Notes: generated by a model not told the origin, from the sequence alone. A stretch of DNA of 38,077 bases from PALSA-612 sp046729255 (GCA_046729255.1 JBKPGF010000023.1:1-38077); one strand, 5' to 3'; positions 15,384-24,528 are shown, numbered from the stretch's first letter. Program-made: numbers and translations.

Positions 15384-16160
15384 ATGACGTACCGACTTCG
15401 CAACATCCTCATCGCGGTTGGGCTGGCGGTGGTAGCCGCGCTGCTGACGGTGTTCTACGTCTCGAACTACAAGAGCACCGTGCGCTCGGACGCGGAGACG
15501 GTTTCCGTGCTCGTGGCGGCAGCGGACATTCCTCAGGGAATGCTCGGCCAGCAGATCATCGAGAAGAAGCTGCTGACGACGCAGGAGATTCCGCGCAAGG
15601 CGATCGTCAACGGGACGATCGCGAAGCCCGAGGACATCTCCGGCCTCATCGCGACGCAGCCGATCTACATCGGCGAGCAGGTCACCGCCCGCCGCTTCGG
15701 CCCGCTCGAGGCCGCCGGCGTCCGCGACCAGCTCCGCGGCACGTACCGCGTGATGCAGATCACGGGCGACGACGCACAGCTGCTCCAGGGCGTGCTGCGT
15801 CCCGGCGACCACGTCGACATCGTCGCGAGCATCAAGTACCCGTCCGAGGACAGCCAGAAGCACTTCTCGAAGGTCGTGCTGAGCGACGTCCTCGTGCTGC
15901 GGACGTCCGGTGAGGACGAGGGCCAGTCATCGGTCGTCGACCCGAACGGCGGCGACGGCTGGGTCATGCTGCGGCTCACGGACTCGCAGGCACAGAAGGT
16001 CTACTTCGTCTACGCGAACAGCGACTGGTGGTTGACGCTGCGGCCGGGCCTGAACGACGCCACGAGCCCGGCTGGTGCGCTCATCGGAGACTCCGTGAGC
16101 ATCCTCAAGCAGGGGTTGGGCAGAGACCGCGCAGGTTCCCGACTCGGAAGGGGTAACTGA
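15384..16160 (+). CDS. cpaB: CpaB/RcpC-type pilus-assembly protein
   Basis: The 258-residue protein has one N-terminal membrane segment (about 8-27), then an SAF-type domain with VLVAAADIPQGMLG and IYIGEQVTARRF, then the longer RcpC/CpaB beta domain (RPGDHVDIVASIKYPSE, MLRLTDSQAQKVYFVYAN). In Gram-negative Tad systems CpaB/RcpC sits with the secretin and may bind peptidoglycan; in Gram-positives without an outer membrane it likely works at the wall. Start ATG 15384 has GGAGGAAGG a few bases upstream. It heads a five-gene block running to tadC. Confidence 0.9.
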   Translation: MTYRLRNILIAVGLAVVAALLTVFYVSNYKSTVRSDAETVSVLVAAADIPQGMLGQQIIEKKLLTTQEIPRKAIVNGTIAKPEDISGLIATQPIYIGEQVTARRFGPLEAAGVRDQLRGTYRVMQITGDDAQLLQGVLRPGDHVDIVASIKYPSEDSQKHFSKVVLSDVLVLRTSGEDEGQSSVVDPNGGDGWVMLRLTDSQAQKVYFVYANSDWWLTLRPGLNDATSPAGALIGDSVSILKQGLGRDRAGSRLGRGN

Positions 16161-16162
16161 GC

Positions 16163-17365
16163 ATGACTGAGCACGAGCACGGCGCCGAAGACAGAGAGCG
16201 ACTTCGCATCTACGTCACGGGCACTTGCGATGGGCTCCCAGAGGTCCTCCAGGCGCTCCAGGCCCACGACGAGCTCGAGCTCGTCGGGTCGGCCGGGTCG
16301 ATCCAGGAGGCAGCCTCGGCCCTCGCGGGAGGCCACCTCGAAGCGATCCTCCACGCGACGCGTGGGCCGGCCTACCCCGCCGAGGAGCTGGCGACGGTTC
16401 GCGAGTACACCCGCGCGCCTCTCATCCTGCTCGCGTCGGGTGACTGCTCGGGGTTGCTCGAGGAGGCGCTCGAGGACGGCGTCGCCGACCTTGTTCCGCT
16501 GCCACAGCTGACCGAGAACATCGTCTTCGCGATCCGCAAGGCGTGCCACCAGGGCCGCCGCTCGGCGGCGATGGACGGCAGGCGCGGTCGCGTCATCACC
16601 GTCTTCTCTCCGAAGGGCGGAGTCGGCAAGACCGTCGTCTCGACGAACCTCGCGGCGACGCTGTGCAAGTCACTGGGCAAGGCAACGTTGCTGCTGGACC
16701 TCGACCTGCAGTTCGGCGACGCGGCGATCATGCTCGGGCTCCAGCCCGACAAGACGATCTACGACCTCGTCGTTGCGCCGGGTGAGCTCGACTCGGAGAA
16801 GCTCGCGGGCTATACGCTCCAGCACCCCTCCGGGCTCGACGTGCTGCCGGCGCCCTTGCAGCCAGAGGACGCCGAGCTCGTGACCGAGGGCAAGCTGGCA
16901 CGCCTGCTGGAGGTCGCGCGGGGCTCGTACGACGCGATCATCGTCGACACCTCGCCGTTCTTCCACGGGCCGATGCTCGCCACGCTCGACCGCACGGACG
17001 ACCTGCTGTTGCTCTGTGGACTCGACGTGCCGACGATCAAGAACGTCCGCCTGAGTCTGCAGACGCTCGACCTGCTCTCGTTCCCAAGCGAGCGCGTGGG
17101 CGTCGTGCTCAACCGGTCGAACACGAACGTCGGCATCCAGCGCGGCGAGGTGGAGCGGGCCCTGGAGACGAAGATCCGGGCCGACCTGCCGTCGGACCGC
17201 GCAGTCCCGCTCGGTGTCAACCGCGGTAAGCCGGTGGCGCTCAACGACCCAGGCGCGGACTTCTCGAAGGCGATCGCCGAGCTCGCTCGTGGGCTCATGG
17301 CGGAGACGTCGAAGTCCAAGAAGCCGGCCGGCAAGAGGGGCCTGCTCTCGAGGATGAGGAGCTGA
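16163..17365 (+). CDS. tadZ: TadZ/CpaE-type ATPase, pilus localisation
   Basis: This 400-residue protein has a receiver-like N-terminal domain (about 15-130) without the standard phosphorylation acid pocket, then a MinD/ParA-type ATPase domain. The deviant Walker A KGGVGKT is at 151-157 and LLLDLDLQFGD follows at 176-186. The C-terminus is Lys/Arg-rich (SKKPAGKRGLLSRMRS), possibly a membrane-touching tail. TadZ/CpaE proteins place the pilus machine at the pole or membrane and interact with the TadA ATPase. Start ATG 16163 lies 2 bp after the cpaB stop, with GGAAGGGG 9 bp upstream. Confidence 0.9.
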   Translation: MTEHEHGAEDRERLRIYVTGTCDGLPEVLQALQAHDELELVGSAGSIQEAASALAGGHLEAILHATRGPAYPAEELATVREYTRAPLILLASGDCSGLLEEALEDGVADLVPLPQLTENIVFAIRKACHQGRRSAAMDGRRGRVITVFSPKGGVGKTVVSTNLAATLCKSLGKATLLLDLDLQFGDAAIMLGLQPDKTIYDLVVAPGELDSEKLAGYTLQHPSGLDVLPAPLQPEDAELVTEGKLARLLEVARGSYDAIIVDTSPFFHGPMLATLDRTDDLLLLCGLDVPTIKNVRLSLQTLDLLSFPSERVGVVLNRSNTNVGIQRGEVERALETKIRADLPSDRAVPLGVNRGKPVALNDPGADFSKAIAELARGLMAETSKSKKPAGKRGLLSRMRS

Positions 17366-17369
17366 CCCG

Positions 17370-18821
17370 ATGGGTCTCCACGACCGCATCAACGGCCCCG
17401 TCCTCGTCTCCGCCGACCAGGCGGGTGAGAACCCGTCGCTGGCGGCACGCGAGGTGCAGGCCGGAGGCCGCCCTGCGAAGCAGGTCGACCCGTACGCCGA
17501 CCTCAAGAGCCGGGTCCACCACGCGTGCATCGCGCGGCTCGGGCCTCAGCTCTACTCCTCCGAGGCGACCGACGACCTCGAAGAGCTCGTCATGCGGACG
17601 GTCATGGAGCAGCTCGCTCTCGACCGCACCCCGCTCACGCGCGAGGAGCGCCGCCAGATCGTCGCCGACATCGCGGACGACATCCTCGGCTACGGGCCGC
17701 TCGAGCCTTTCCTCCGCGACGACACCGTGACGGAGATCATGGTCAACGGCCCGGCGAAGGTGTTCGTCGAGCGCACGGGCAAGATCGAGAACACCGACGC
17801 TGCGTTCGTCGACGACGCGCACCTGATGCGGATCATCGACAAGATCGTCTCCCAGATCGGTCGGCGCGTCGACGAGTCGTCGCCGATGGTGGACGCCCGT
17901 CTCCCCGACGGCAGCCGTGTCAACGCCATCATCCCGCCGCTCGCGCTGAAGGGGCCGACGCTCACGATCCGGAAATTCTCGCGCGACCCGTACACGATGG
18001 ACGACCTCATCGAGTTCGGCTCCATTACGAGCCGTGCCGCGCACTTCCTCGCCGCGTGCGTCAAGGGGAAGCTCAACATCCTCATCTCCGGAGGTACCGG
18101 TACCGGTAAGACGACGCTGCTCAACGCGATGTCCGCGTTCGTCCCAGGGGACGAGCGGATCGTGACGATCGAGGACGCGGCCGAGCTCCAGCTCCAGCAG
18201 GACCACGTGATCACGCTGGAGTCGCGCCCGGCGAACATCGAGGGCTCGGGCGAGATCCGCATCCGCGAGCTCGTGCGCAACTCACTGCGTATGCGCCCCG
18301 ACCGCATCATCGTGGGTGAGGTCCGTGGCGCCGAGACCGTGGACATGCTCCAGGCGATGAACACGGGCCACGAGGGCTCGTTGACGACGATCCACGCGAA
18401 CTCCCCACGCGACGCGCTCGCTCGCCTCGAGACACTCGTACTCACGGCCGGCGTCGAGCTGCCGCTCCGCGCCATCCGCGAGCAGATCTCGAGCGCGTTC
18501 GACCTGCTCGTCCAGATCCAGCGTCTCGTGGACGGCACGCGCCGCGTCACGCACATCACCGAAGTGCTGCGCATGGAGTCCGACGTCGTGACGCTGCAGG
18601 ACATCTTCGTGGCCAAGCCACCCGACGAGGAGACCGCTCAGGGAACGCACGCGATGCGGCTGCTCGGCTCGCTGAACTGCTCAGGGCTCAAGCCGCACTT
18701 CCTCGAGAAGATGGCCGCCAACGGTGTGACGCTGCCGCCCACGTTCTTCGAGGCCGAAAGCGACTCCGGCCTGCGCCACAGCTTCGCCGCCGGGAGCTTC
18801 GGCGGAGGCTCCCGCGAATGA
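17370..18821 (+). CDS. tadA: TadA/CpaF-type secretion ATPase
   Basis: The 483-residue protein is a type IV pilus/type II secretion superfamily ATPase of the CpaF branch. Its N-terminal region (about 40-130) leads into the core, with Walker A GGTGTGKT at 241-248, an acidic box around VTIEDAAELQL, and the Walker B-like DRIIVGEVRG near 311-320. The His box THEGSLTTIHANSPRDAL follows. It powers pilus assembly from the cytosolic face together with TadB and TadC. Start ATG 17370 is 5 bp past the tadZ stop. The stop overlaps the next start by 4 bp. Confidence 0.94.
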   Translation: MGLHDRINGPVLVSADQAGENPSLAAREVQAGGRPAKQVDPYADLKSRVHHACIARLGPQLYSSEATDDLEELVMRTVMEQLALDRTPLTREERRQIVADIADDILGYGPLEPFLRDDTVTEIMVNGPAKVFVERTGKIENTDAAFVDDAHLMRIIDKIVSQIGRRVDESSPMVDARLPDGSRVNAIIPPLALKGPTLTIRKFSRDPYTMDDLIEFGSITSRAAHFLAACVKGKLNILISGGTGTGKTTLLNAMSAFVPGDERIVTIEDAAELQLQQDHVITLESRPANIEGSGEIRIRELVRNSLRMRPDRIIVGEVRGAETVDMLQAMNTGHEGSLTTIHANSPRDALARLETLVLTAGVELPLRAIREQISSAFDLLVQIQRLVDGTRRVTHITEVLRMESDVVTLQDIFVAKPPDEETAQGTHAMRLLGSLNCSGLKPHFLEKMAANGVTLPPTFFEAESDSGLRHSFAAGSFGGGSRE

Positions 18822-20689
18822 TGCGGGGCCGCCGCGCGCTCGTCCTGGCCATCGTCGCAGGCGCCCTCGGCGTCCCGGCCGTGGCCGGCGCGGGCGTGGA
18901 GATCCGCAGCGTCGACGCGAGCGCGTATCCGCGTGCGCAGGCGACCGTCGTCACATCGGAGCGGACGAAGCTCCCACCACAGCTGACCGAGAGCGGCAAG
19001 CCCGCGGCCGGTGTGCTCGCCCAGAACCTCGGCGAGGCGCGCAGCATCTGTCTCGCCGTCGACCACTCGCGCTCGATGAGGGGCTTGCCCCTCAAGGAGG
19101 CGACCGCCGCTGCACGCGCGTTCGTCGGGTCAAAGCTCTCGACAGACCGCATCTGCGTGACGAGCTTCGCGACGAAGCCGCTGCTGCTCGTGCCCTTCAC
19201 GAGCGCTTCGGCGGAGGCCGATGACGCGCTGGCGGGCATCAAGGTCGATCCCGTCAAGGGCACGACGCTCTACGACGACGTTCGACTGGCCAGCGACGCC
19301 CTCGAGGAAGAGGAAGGCAGGGCGCGCGTCATCATCATGGTCACCGACGGGAACGAGACCCTGAGCAGCGCCACCCTGCCGGAGGCGATCAAAGCCGCCC
19401 AGCAAGCGGATGCGGCGGTCTACGTCGTCGCCATCGAGAGCAGGGCGTTCACGCCTGGCCCGTTGAAGTACCTCGCGAAGCGGACCGGCGGCAAGTACTA
19501 CGGCGCGCCGTCGCCGGACGCCCTCAAGGGCATCTACGCCGAGCTCGCGGACGAGCTGAAGCGCACGTGGCGGCTCGACTACATCACGGGTGGCCGCCCG
19601 GGCGAGTCGCCGGTGCTCGTCGCGAACGTCCCCGGGCTGGGACGTGACTCCGCCGAGTCGCCGATCCCGGCAGGCGCCGAGGACAAGGCAGCCGGAGGCA
19701 TGCTGCCGGCGGCCGCGTACGGCAAGGGTGGATCGACGGGGCTTGCGCTGCTCGTCGGGCTCCTCGTCTTGCTGGCAGTCTGGTGCATCTACGCCTCGGC
19801 CGGCGCAGATCGCGTTCGCTCACGTGTGCAGAAGCACATCGCGCCGAAGCCGACGCGGAAGAAGAAGCGGAAGGAGAAGAAGGAGCGCCTGCAGTCGCTC
19901 GCCGGGCTCTTCCAGGCGACGGAGAACGCGCTCGGAGCGACGCGCCTCTGGCTGAAGCTCGGCCGCCTCATCGAGCGAGCCGACCTCCAGCTGAAGACCG
20001 CGGAGCTCTTCTACATGAGCGCCGGCTGCTCGATCCTGCTCGGCCTGCTTTCGATGCTGATCGGTGCCGGAACGTTCCTTGCCTTCATCTGCCTGCTTGT
20101 GGGCGCGCTGATCCCGCTCGGCTTCGTGTGGATGAAGGGGCGCCGGCGGCTGGCTGCCTTCGAGAACCAGCTTCCCGACCTCCTGATCGGTGTCGCCGCG
20201 TCGCTCAAGGCCGGGCACAGCTTCAAGCAGGCTCTTCAGGCCATCGTCGACGACGGCGCCGAGCCGGCGGCCAAGGAGTTCAAGCGCGTCCTCACGGAGA
20301 CGCGCCTGGGCCGGCCGCTCGACGACGCGCTCGGCGACATGGCCGAGCGTGTGGGCTCGGACAACCTCTCGTTCATCGTCACAGCCGTGTCCGTTCAGAG
20401 CCAGGTCGGTGGCTCCCTCGCGAGCCTCTTCGACATGGTCGCCGACACCGTCCGCAACCGTCAGCAGTTCGCCCGCAAGATCAAGGCCTTGACGGCCATG
20501 GGACGCATGTCCGCGTACGTCCTTGTCGGGCTGCCCTTCTTCCTCTGCGGTGCGCTGACGTTGATCAACCCGAGCTACATGGCGCCGCTGTTCCAGACGT
20601 CCTCGGGACACAAGATGATCATCGGCAGCCTCGTGATGATGGGCATCGGATCGCTACTGCTCAAGAAGATCGTCTCGTTCAAGGGGTGA
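18818..20689 (+). CDS. VWA domain fused to TadB-type (T2SSF) membrane protein
   Basis: This is a 623-residue fusion. Residues 1-24 are a signal peptide, and residues about 70-270 are a von Willebrand A domain with an intact metal site: Asp82-x-Ser84-x-Ser86, a Thr at 149/150 (GTTLYDD) and Asp177 in VTDGNE. A transmembrane segment lies at about 297-320, followed by a very basic stretch (KKKRKEKKERL). The C-terminal half is a TadB/T2SSF platform protein with PDLLIGVAASLKAGHSF and two more hydrophobic segments. Standalone TadB proteins are about half this size. The frame is continuous. An internal Met at 19700 has GGAGG only one base away, so separate translation is unlikely. The VWA part would sit outside the membrane, joined to the platform. 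Confidence 0.88.
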   Translation: MMRGRRALVLAIVAGALGVPAVAGAGVEIRSVDASAYPRAQATVVTSERTKLPPQLTESGKPAAGVLAQNLGEARSICLAVDHSRSMRGLPLKEATAAARAFVGSKLSTDRICVTSFATKPLLLVPFTSASAEADDALAGIKVDPVKGTTLYDDVRLASDALEEEEGRARVIIMVTDGNETLSSATLPEAIKAAQQADAAVYVVAIESRAFTPGPLKYLAKRTGGKYYGAPSPDALKGIYAELADELKRTWRLDYITGGRPGESPVLVANVPGLGRDSAESPIPAGAEDKAAGGMLPAAAYGKGGSTGLALLVGLLVLLAVWCIYASAGADRVRSRVQKHIAPKPTRKKKRKEKKERLQSLAGLFQATENALGATRLWLKLGRLIERADLQLKTAELFYMSAGCSILLGLLSMLIGAGTFLAFICLLVGALIPLGFVWMKGRRRLAAFENQLPDLLIGVAASLKAGHSFKQALQAIVDDGAEPAAKEFKRVLTETRLGRPLDDALGDMAERVGSDNLSFIVTAVSVQSQVGGSLASLFDMVADTVRNRQQFARKIKALTAMGRMSAYVLVGLPFFLCGALTLINPSYMAPLFQTSSGHKMIIGSLVMMGIGSLLLKKIVSFKG

Positions 20690-20693
20690 CCGC

Positions 20694-21605
20694 ATGCTTC
20701 TGCTCTTCCTAGCGCTGCTCTGTCTTGCCGGATCCGTCTACCTCATCGCCGAGTACGTGAGCCTGCCTGCGCGCGAGCGGATGCTCTCGTTCCGCAGGGC
20801 GGCCTCCTACGGCAGGCGGGCGCAGAAGAAGCAGGCGCTCCAGGGCTCGCTGCGCGACCGCGCAATCCTGCCGGCGATGGAACGCGCCGCCCAGGCCGTG
20901 CTGCGGATCAACCCGAAAATGTCCGTCCAGACCGTGAACATGCGGCTGCTCTCGGCAGGTCTCGGGCGCAAGGTGTCGCCCGTCGCCTTCCTGTCGGCCA
21001 AGCTCTTCGCGGCAATCGCTGGCTTCGTGTTCGGACTGCTCGTCCTCGGCGCGTCCAAGGGCCCGCTCATGGGGATCGTCATGGGCTTCGCGTTTGCAGC
21101 GGTCGGCTTCATCGGCCCGGACTTCGTGCTCAACAAGAAGATCCGCGCCCGGCAGGAGCGGCTGAGCGCCGACCTCCCGGACGCGCTCGACCTGCTCGCC
21201 GTGAGCGTCGAGGCCGGCCTCGGGTTCGATGCCGCCGTCGCGAAGATCACCGAGCAGGTGGAAGGGCCGCTGGGCGAGGAGTTCACGCTCACGCTCAGCG
21301 AGATGCGGATCGGCGAGAGCCGCCAGGACGCGCTCAAGAAACTCTCCGAGCGCACGGGCATCCCCGAGATCGCGGCGTTCGCCCGCGCGATCATCCAGGC
21401 CGACCAGTTCGGGATCTCGCTCGGCCGCATCCTGCGCGTGCAGGCGGTCGACACGAGGCACCGCCGGCAGATCGCCGCGGAGGAGAAGGCGATGAAGGCG
21501 CCGGTGAAGATGCTCTTCCCGACGGTCATCTTCATCTTCCCGTCGATGTTCATCGTCATCCTCGGGCCGGCCTTCCTGAACCTCACGAAGATCCTGACTT
21601 TTTAG
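20694..21605 (+). CDS. tadC: TadC-type T2SSF membrane protein
   Basis: This 303-residue protein is the partner platform protein of TadB. It has an N-terminal membrane segment, a cytosolic part, two central membrane segments (FAAIAGFVFGLLVLG and MGIVMGFAFAAVGFIG), the T2SSF domain (DALDLLAVSVEAGLGFDAAV, then QADQFGISLGRILRVQA) and a C-terminal membrane segment. It starts 5 bp after the fusion gene. It ends the ATPase-platform block; 28 bp past its stop lies hairpin repeat copy 2. Confidence 0.9.
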   Translation: MLLLFLALLCLAGSVYLIAEYVSLPARERMLSFRRAASYGRRAQKKQALQGSLRDRAILPAMERAAQAVLRINPKMSVQTVNMRLLSAGLGRKVSPVAFLSAKLFAAIAGFVFGLLVLGASKGPLMGIVMGFAFAAVGFIGPDFVLNKKIRARQERLSADLPDALDLLAVSVEAGLGFDAAVAKITEQVEGPLGEEFTLTLSEMRIGESRQDALKKLSERTGIPEIAAFARAIIQADQFGISLGRILRVQAVDTRHRRQIAAEEKAMKAPVKMLFPTVIFIFPSMFIVILGPAFLNLTKILTF

Positions 21606-21633
21606 AATCCGCTTCAGAACGAAGCTTTGTATG

Positions 21634-21675
21634 CCGCCGGAAGTCCAGGTCGCTTACGCGATGGACTTCCGGCGG
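21634..21675. repeat. 42-nt hairpin repeat, copy 2
   Basis: A perfect 14-bp stem (21634-21647 with 21662-21675) has a 14-base loop. Read on the minus strand it differs from copy 1 at one loop base and at two stem positions, T-A to C-G and A-T to G-C, so both changes keep the stem paired. Relative to the gene just upstream (tadC), it has the same orientation as copy 1 has to the M15 peptidase gene. It is followed by a perfect palindrome CCCTCGGCCGAGGG (21717-21730). Confidence 0.85.
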
Positions 21676-21764
21676 ATGGAAGATGTCGACGCAGGTCCCC
21701 GTCCGCGGCCCGCGTGCCCTCGGCCGAGGGATGGGTCGGCGGTTCGCGCGGGCCGATCCCTCTT

Positions 21765-22967
21765 GTGAGGTACGCATTGGCCGGACGAGAACCCGTACAC
21801 GACACCGAGAAGGGCTTCGGCACCGGGCTGCGGGCGCAGCTTGGCCGGCGTCGCCAGGAGGAGGCTGCCGCCGAGGCGAAGGCGGCCAAGGCGAAGGCGA
21901 AGGCCGGGGCGATCGTGGACGCAATCGAGGAGGAGGTCGAGCCGGAGCAGCCCGCGCCGGTGTCGTCCGCGCTGGTGTCGTCCGCGCTGCCGCTGCAGTC
22001 GGAGGAGATCAAGGAGGAGCGGGCCCTCCTCGACGCGAGGGCGAAGGACCTCGCCGAGACGAAGGGCGAGCTCGACGCGCGCGAGGCGAGCATGGGACAG
22101 CGCGAGGCTGGGCTCGCGAAGATCCGAGTCGAGCTCGAGGAGCGCGAGGCCCAGCTGTTGCGCCAGGTCCAGGAGCGCGAGGGCGAGCTCGCAGAGCGTG
22201 AGCAGTCGATCGCGAAGCTCGAGCTCGAGCTCAAGGCTCACCGGCGCGAGATCGAGTCGAATGCCGGCCGTCGCTCCGCCGAGCTGCTTGCGGATCGTGA
22301 GGCGATCCAGAAGGAAGCTGAACAGGTACGGGCGGAAGTCGAGCGGCTCAAGGAGGACTCTCAGCGGCTCAGCGAGGACCGCGAGCGCCTGGCACAGGAG
22401 CGCGCCGAGAGCGAGCGCCGGTGGCAGGAGCTGGAAGCCCGCAGCACGGAGCTCGAGCAGCAGAAGGCGGAGGTCGATCGCCTGGCGAAGGAAGCCACGC
22501 GCGGCCGCGATCTCACCGAGGCGGAGGTCGAGCTCAACCGTCGGCGCGAGGAGGTCGAGCAGCTCGCACGGGACGCCAACCGCGGACGGGACCTCGACGA
22601 GCTCCAGGCCAGGCTCGACGAGCGCGAGGCCGACCTGGAGAAGCGTGAGAGCGAGTACTCGACTGCCGAGAGGCTCGTCGAGTCGGACCGGCTACGCGTT
22701 GAACGTCGTGAGAAGCGCCTCGCCGCGAGCGAGGAGTCCGCGACGCACCGCCTCAAGGAGCTCGACGAGCGCGAGCACGCCCTGGAGCTTCGTGAGGCGG
22801 CGCACGAGGCCGATCTGCACATCACGGAGGACAAGCTCGAGAAGCGCGAGCGCGACCTCGAGCTGCGCGAGCAACGCGTCGAGCAGCGCGAGGCAAGCCT
22901 CGACGCGTACGTCGCGAGCACCCAGGTCGAGTTCCAGCGCCGCGAGCGCGCGCTCAAGAGCGCGTAG
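21765..22967 (+). CDS. Long coiled-coil protein, function unknown
   Basis: Not recognised. From GTG 21765 it is about 400 residues: a short head (GTGLRAQLGRRRQEE), an Ala/Lys stretch, a Pro/Glu linker, then nearly 300 residues of Glu/Arg/Leu heptads with repeated EREAEL- and LDEREADLEKRE-type units. It has no signal peptide or membrane segment, so it is probably a cytosolic rod or scaffold. The start is uncertain: no Shine-Dalgarno is evident, and the open frame extends upstream through the repeat hairpin, which is unlikely to be coding. It sits directly after tadC and may belong to the pilus machinery, but could equally be an independent cytoskeletal protein. It converges with the glycoside hydrolase gene, with 21 bp between stops. 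Confidence 0.65.
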   Translation: MRYALAGREPVHDTEKGFGTGLRAQLGRRRQEEAAAEAKAAKAKAKAGAIVDAIEEEVEPEQPAPVSSALVSSALPLQSEEIKEERALLDARAKDLAETKGELDAREASMGQREAGLAKIRVELEEREAQLLRQVQEREGELAEREQSIAKLELELKAHRREIESNAGRRSAELLADREAIQKEAEQVRAEVERLKEDSQRLSEDRERLAQERAESERRWQELEARSTELEQQKAEVDRLAKEATRGRDLTEAEVELNRRREEVEQLARDANRGRDLDELQARLDEREADLEKRESEYSTAERLVESDRLRVERREKRLAASEESATHRLKELDEREHALELREAAHEADLHITEDKLEKRERDLELREQRVEQREASLDAYVASTQVEFQRRERALKSA

Positions 22968-22988
22968 CGGCGCGAAACCTCTCCGCGG

Positions 22989-24389
22989 CTATTCGATGAT
23001 CAGCGTCGCCTGGCGCTGGATCACGTTGCCGTTCTTGTCCTGGATGGCGAAATACAGGTAATAGACCCGCCTCGTGCCGTTCGGCGCGAATGTGAACGTC
23101 GCCCAGCCGTCCGCCCCGATCGACGACTGCATCTGCATGCCCGTCTGAAAGCGGCCTCCGGGGCCGTACACCTGGATGTCCGCGCCGATCAGCGTGCCCG
23201 CGCCGTTGCGCGCCGCGAGCTCCTGGACCGAAAGGCGCACGACCGGCACCCGGTTGAGCTTGGCCCGGACGATCGGGTTTCGCGCGTCGAGCGGCTTCGC
23301 CGTGGACGCGAACGTTGCGAAGGCGGGCTTTCGCGTGCCGTTTCGGTTGAGAAGCCCGCTCTGCCACGTGCTCGTCGGGTCGTCGCGGAAGATGAACCAG
23401 ATGAGCATCGTCACGGTCGGCATGGCGCGCAGGCGGTTGAGCGTCTGGCGCACGTACACGGCCTGTTGTGACATCGCGACGCCGCGTGGCTCGGCCGGTT
23501 TCGTTTCGAAGCCGTACTCCGTGATCCAGAGCGAGACTTTTCTGCCGAACCATTTTTGGAGGTCCTTCGAGAACTGCGGCAACTGCGTGAGATGGACGTT
23601 CGGATAGCGCGCCTTCTGAGTCGGTCCCTTACCGAGCACGGAGTACGGGTGGTGCGCGTAGCCCTCGAACCGGATACGCGGCTTCGACGTCGAGAGCAGC
23701 CGCGCGAACGTCGCCGGGGCGATCGAGTCCTGGATCGGGCCGGGGGACGGCCTGTCACGGCCGCGCGGTGACGTCTCACCCGCGCCCACCTGTGCTGCCG
23801 GGTTGCCCGCCTTGAGGCCATTGCGTGCGGCGCGGTACATCTTCGCGTACGTGAACGGCGAGACCGGCTTTCCCTTGCTGTTGAAGCTCGGTGCGAGGAA
23901 CTGCTGGAGGTTCGGTTCGTTCCAGACGCTGAAGAAGCGGACGTACGGGTATCCGGGGTACCGCCCGCTGTAGCGTGACGCCAGGGCCCGCGCAAACCTG
24001 GTGATGTCGGACATGCGCGTCGGCGCGTAGTTCTGGCCCTTGCTGCCGTTCGCCCAGTTGGGCGTGCCCCAGATCGTCAGGAGCGTCTCCAGTCCGCGGA
24101 ACTGCGCACCGCGCACGAACTCGTCGAGGTCGTCGAAGCGGTAGGCCGGATCGAACGGGTTCGACGGGTTGGAGGGGCGCCGCGGAGCGATTCGCGACCA
24201 GTAGACCGTCGTGCGGACGATGCCCGCGTTCGCGTCCACTGCCTCGTCCAGCATCGCCCCACGGTCCTCACGCCAGCGGAAGGTCGGATCGTCCTGAAAG
24301 CCGACCCACATGCGGTCGGCCGCGAGCGCGGAGAACGGGGCGGCGAGCGCTAGGAGTGCACAGACGAGTACGAGGCGAGTAAGACGCAT
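22989..24389 (-). CDS. Secreted clan-A glycoside hydrolase-like protein
   Basis: The 466-residue protein begins with a Sec signal peptide (core LVLVCALLALAAPFS, cleavage near ALAA). A TIM-barrel domain follows, with the two clan-A (GH-A) acids: Glu148 in FFSVWNEPN as proton donor and Glu281 in LWITEYGFE as nucleophile. LLTIWGTPNWA and YAHHPYS are also typical of this clan (GH5/GH39-like). The last 130 or so residues form a separate beta-rich domain. The sugar substrate cannot be stated. ATG 24389 is preferred; AAGGAG at 24402-24407 is 12 bases away, so TTG 24395 or GTG 24398 would fit the spacing better. Confidence 0.85.
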   Translation of the reverse strand: MRLTRLVLVCALLALAAPFSALAADRMWVGFQDDPTFRWREDRGAMLDEAVDANAGIVRTTVYWSRIAPRRPSNPSNPFDPAYRFDDLDEFVRGAQFRGLETLLTIWGTPNWANGSKGQNYAPTRMSDITRFARALASRYSGRYPGYPYVRFFSVWNEPNLQQFLAPSFNSKGKPVSPFTYAKMYRAARNGLKAGNPAAQVGAGETSPRGRDRPSPGPIQDSIAPATFARLLSTSKPRIRFEGYAHHPYSVLGKGPTQKARYPNVHLTQLPQFSKDLQKWFGRKVSLWITEYGFETKPAEPRGVAMSQQAVYVRQTLNRLRAMPTVTMLIWFIFRDDPTSTWQSGLLNRNGTRKPAFATFASTAKPLDARNPIVRAKLNRVPVVRLSVQELAARNGAGTLIGADIQVYGPGGRFQTGMQMQSSIGADGWATFTFAPNGTRRVYYLYFAIQDKNGNVIQRQATLIIE

Positions 24390-24528
24390 GGGCAACACCA
24401 ACTCCTTCGAGAGTCGCGGGCGAGTTCGGAGGGTACCGATTCGCCCTGTCGGACTGGTCCGAGAACCGTCTACCAGGGCCGAATTTTCACGAAACCTTTA
24501 CCGCGACCGTACGCTCTTCAGGACGAGC

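Noticed and set aside
14223..15863. A 546-codon minus-strand frame across the second TadG-like gene and cpaB
   Set aside because: It spans two real genes and a terminator hairpin; its composition is typical of antisense shadow frames.
21627..21764. N-terminal extension of the coiled-coil protein from the TTG at 21627
   Set aside because: It would read through the hairpin repeat, and its composition (Pro/Arg/Gly-rich) differs from the rest of the protein.
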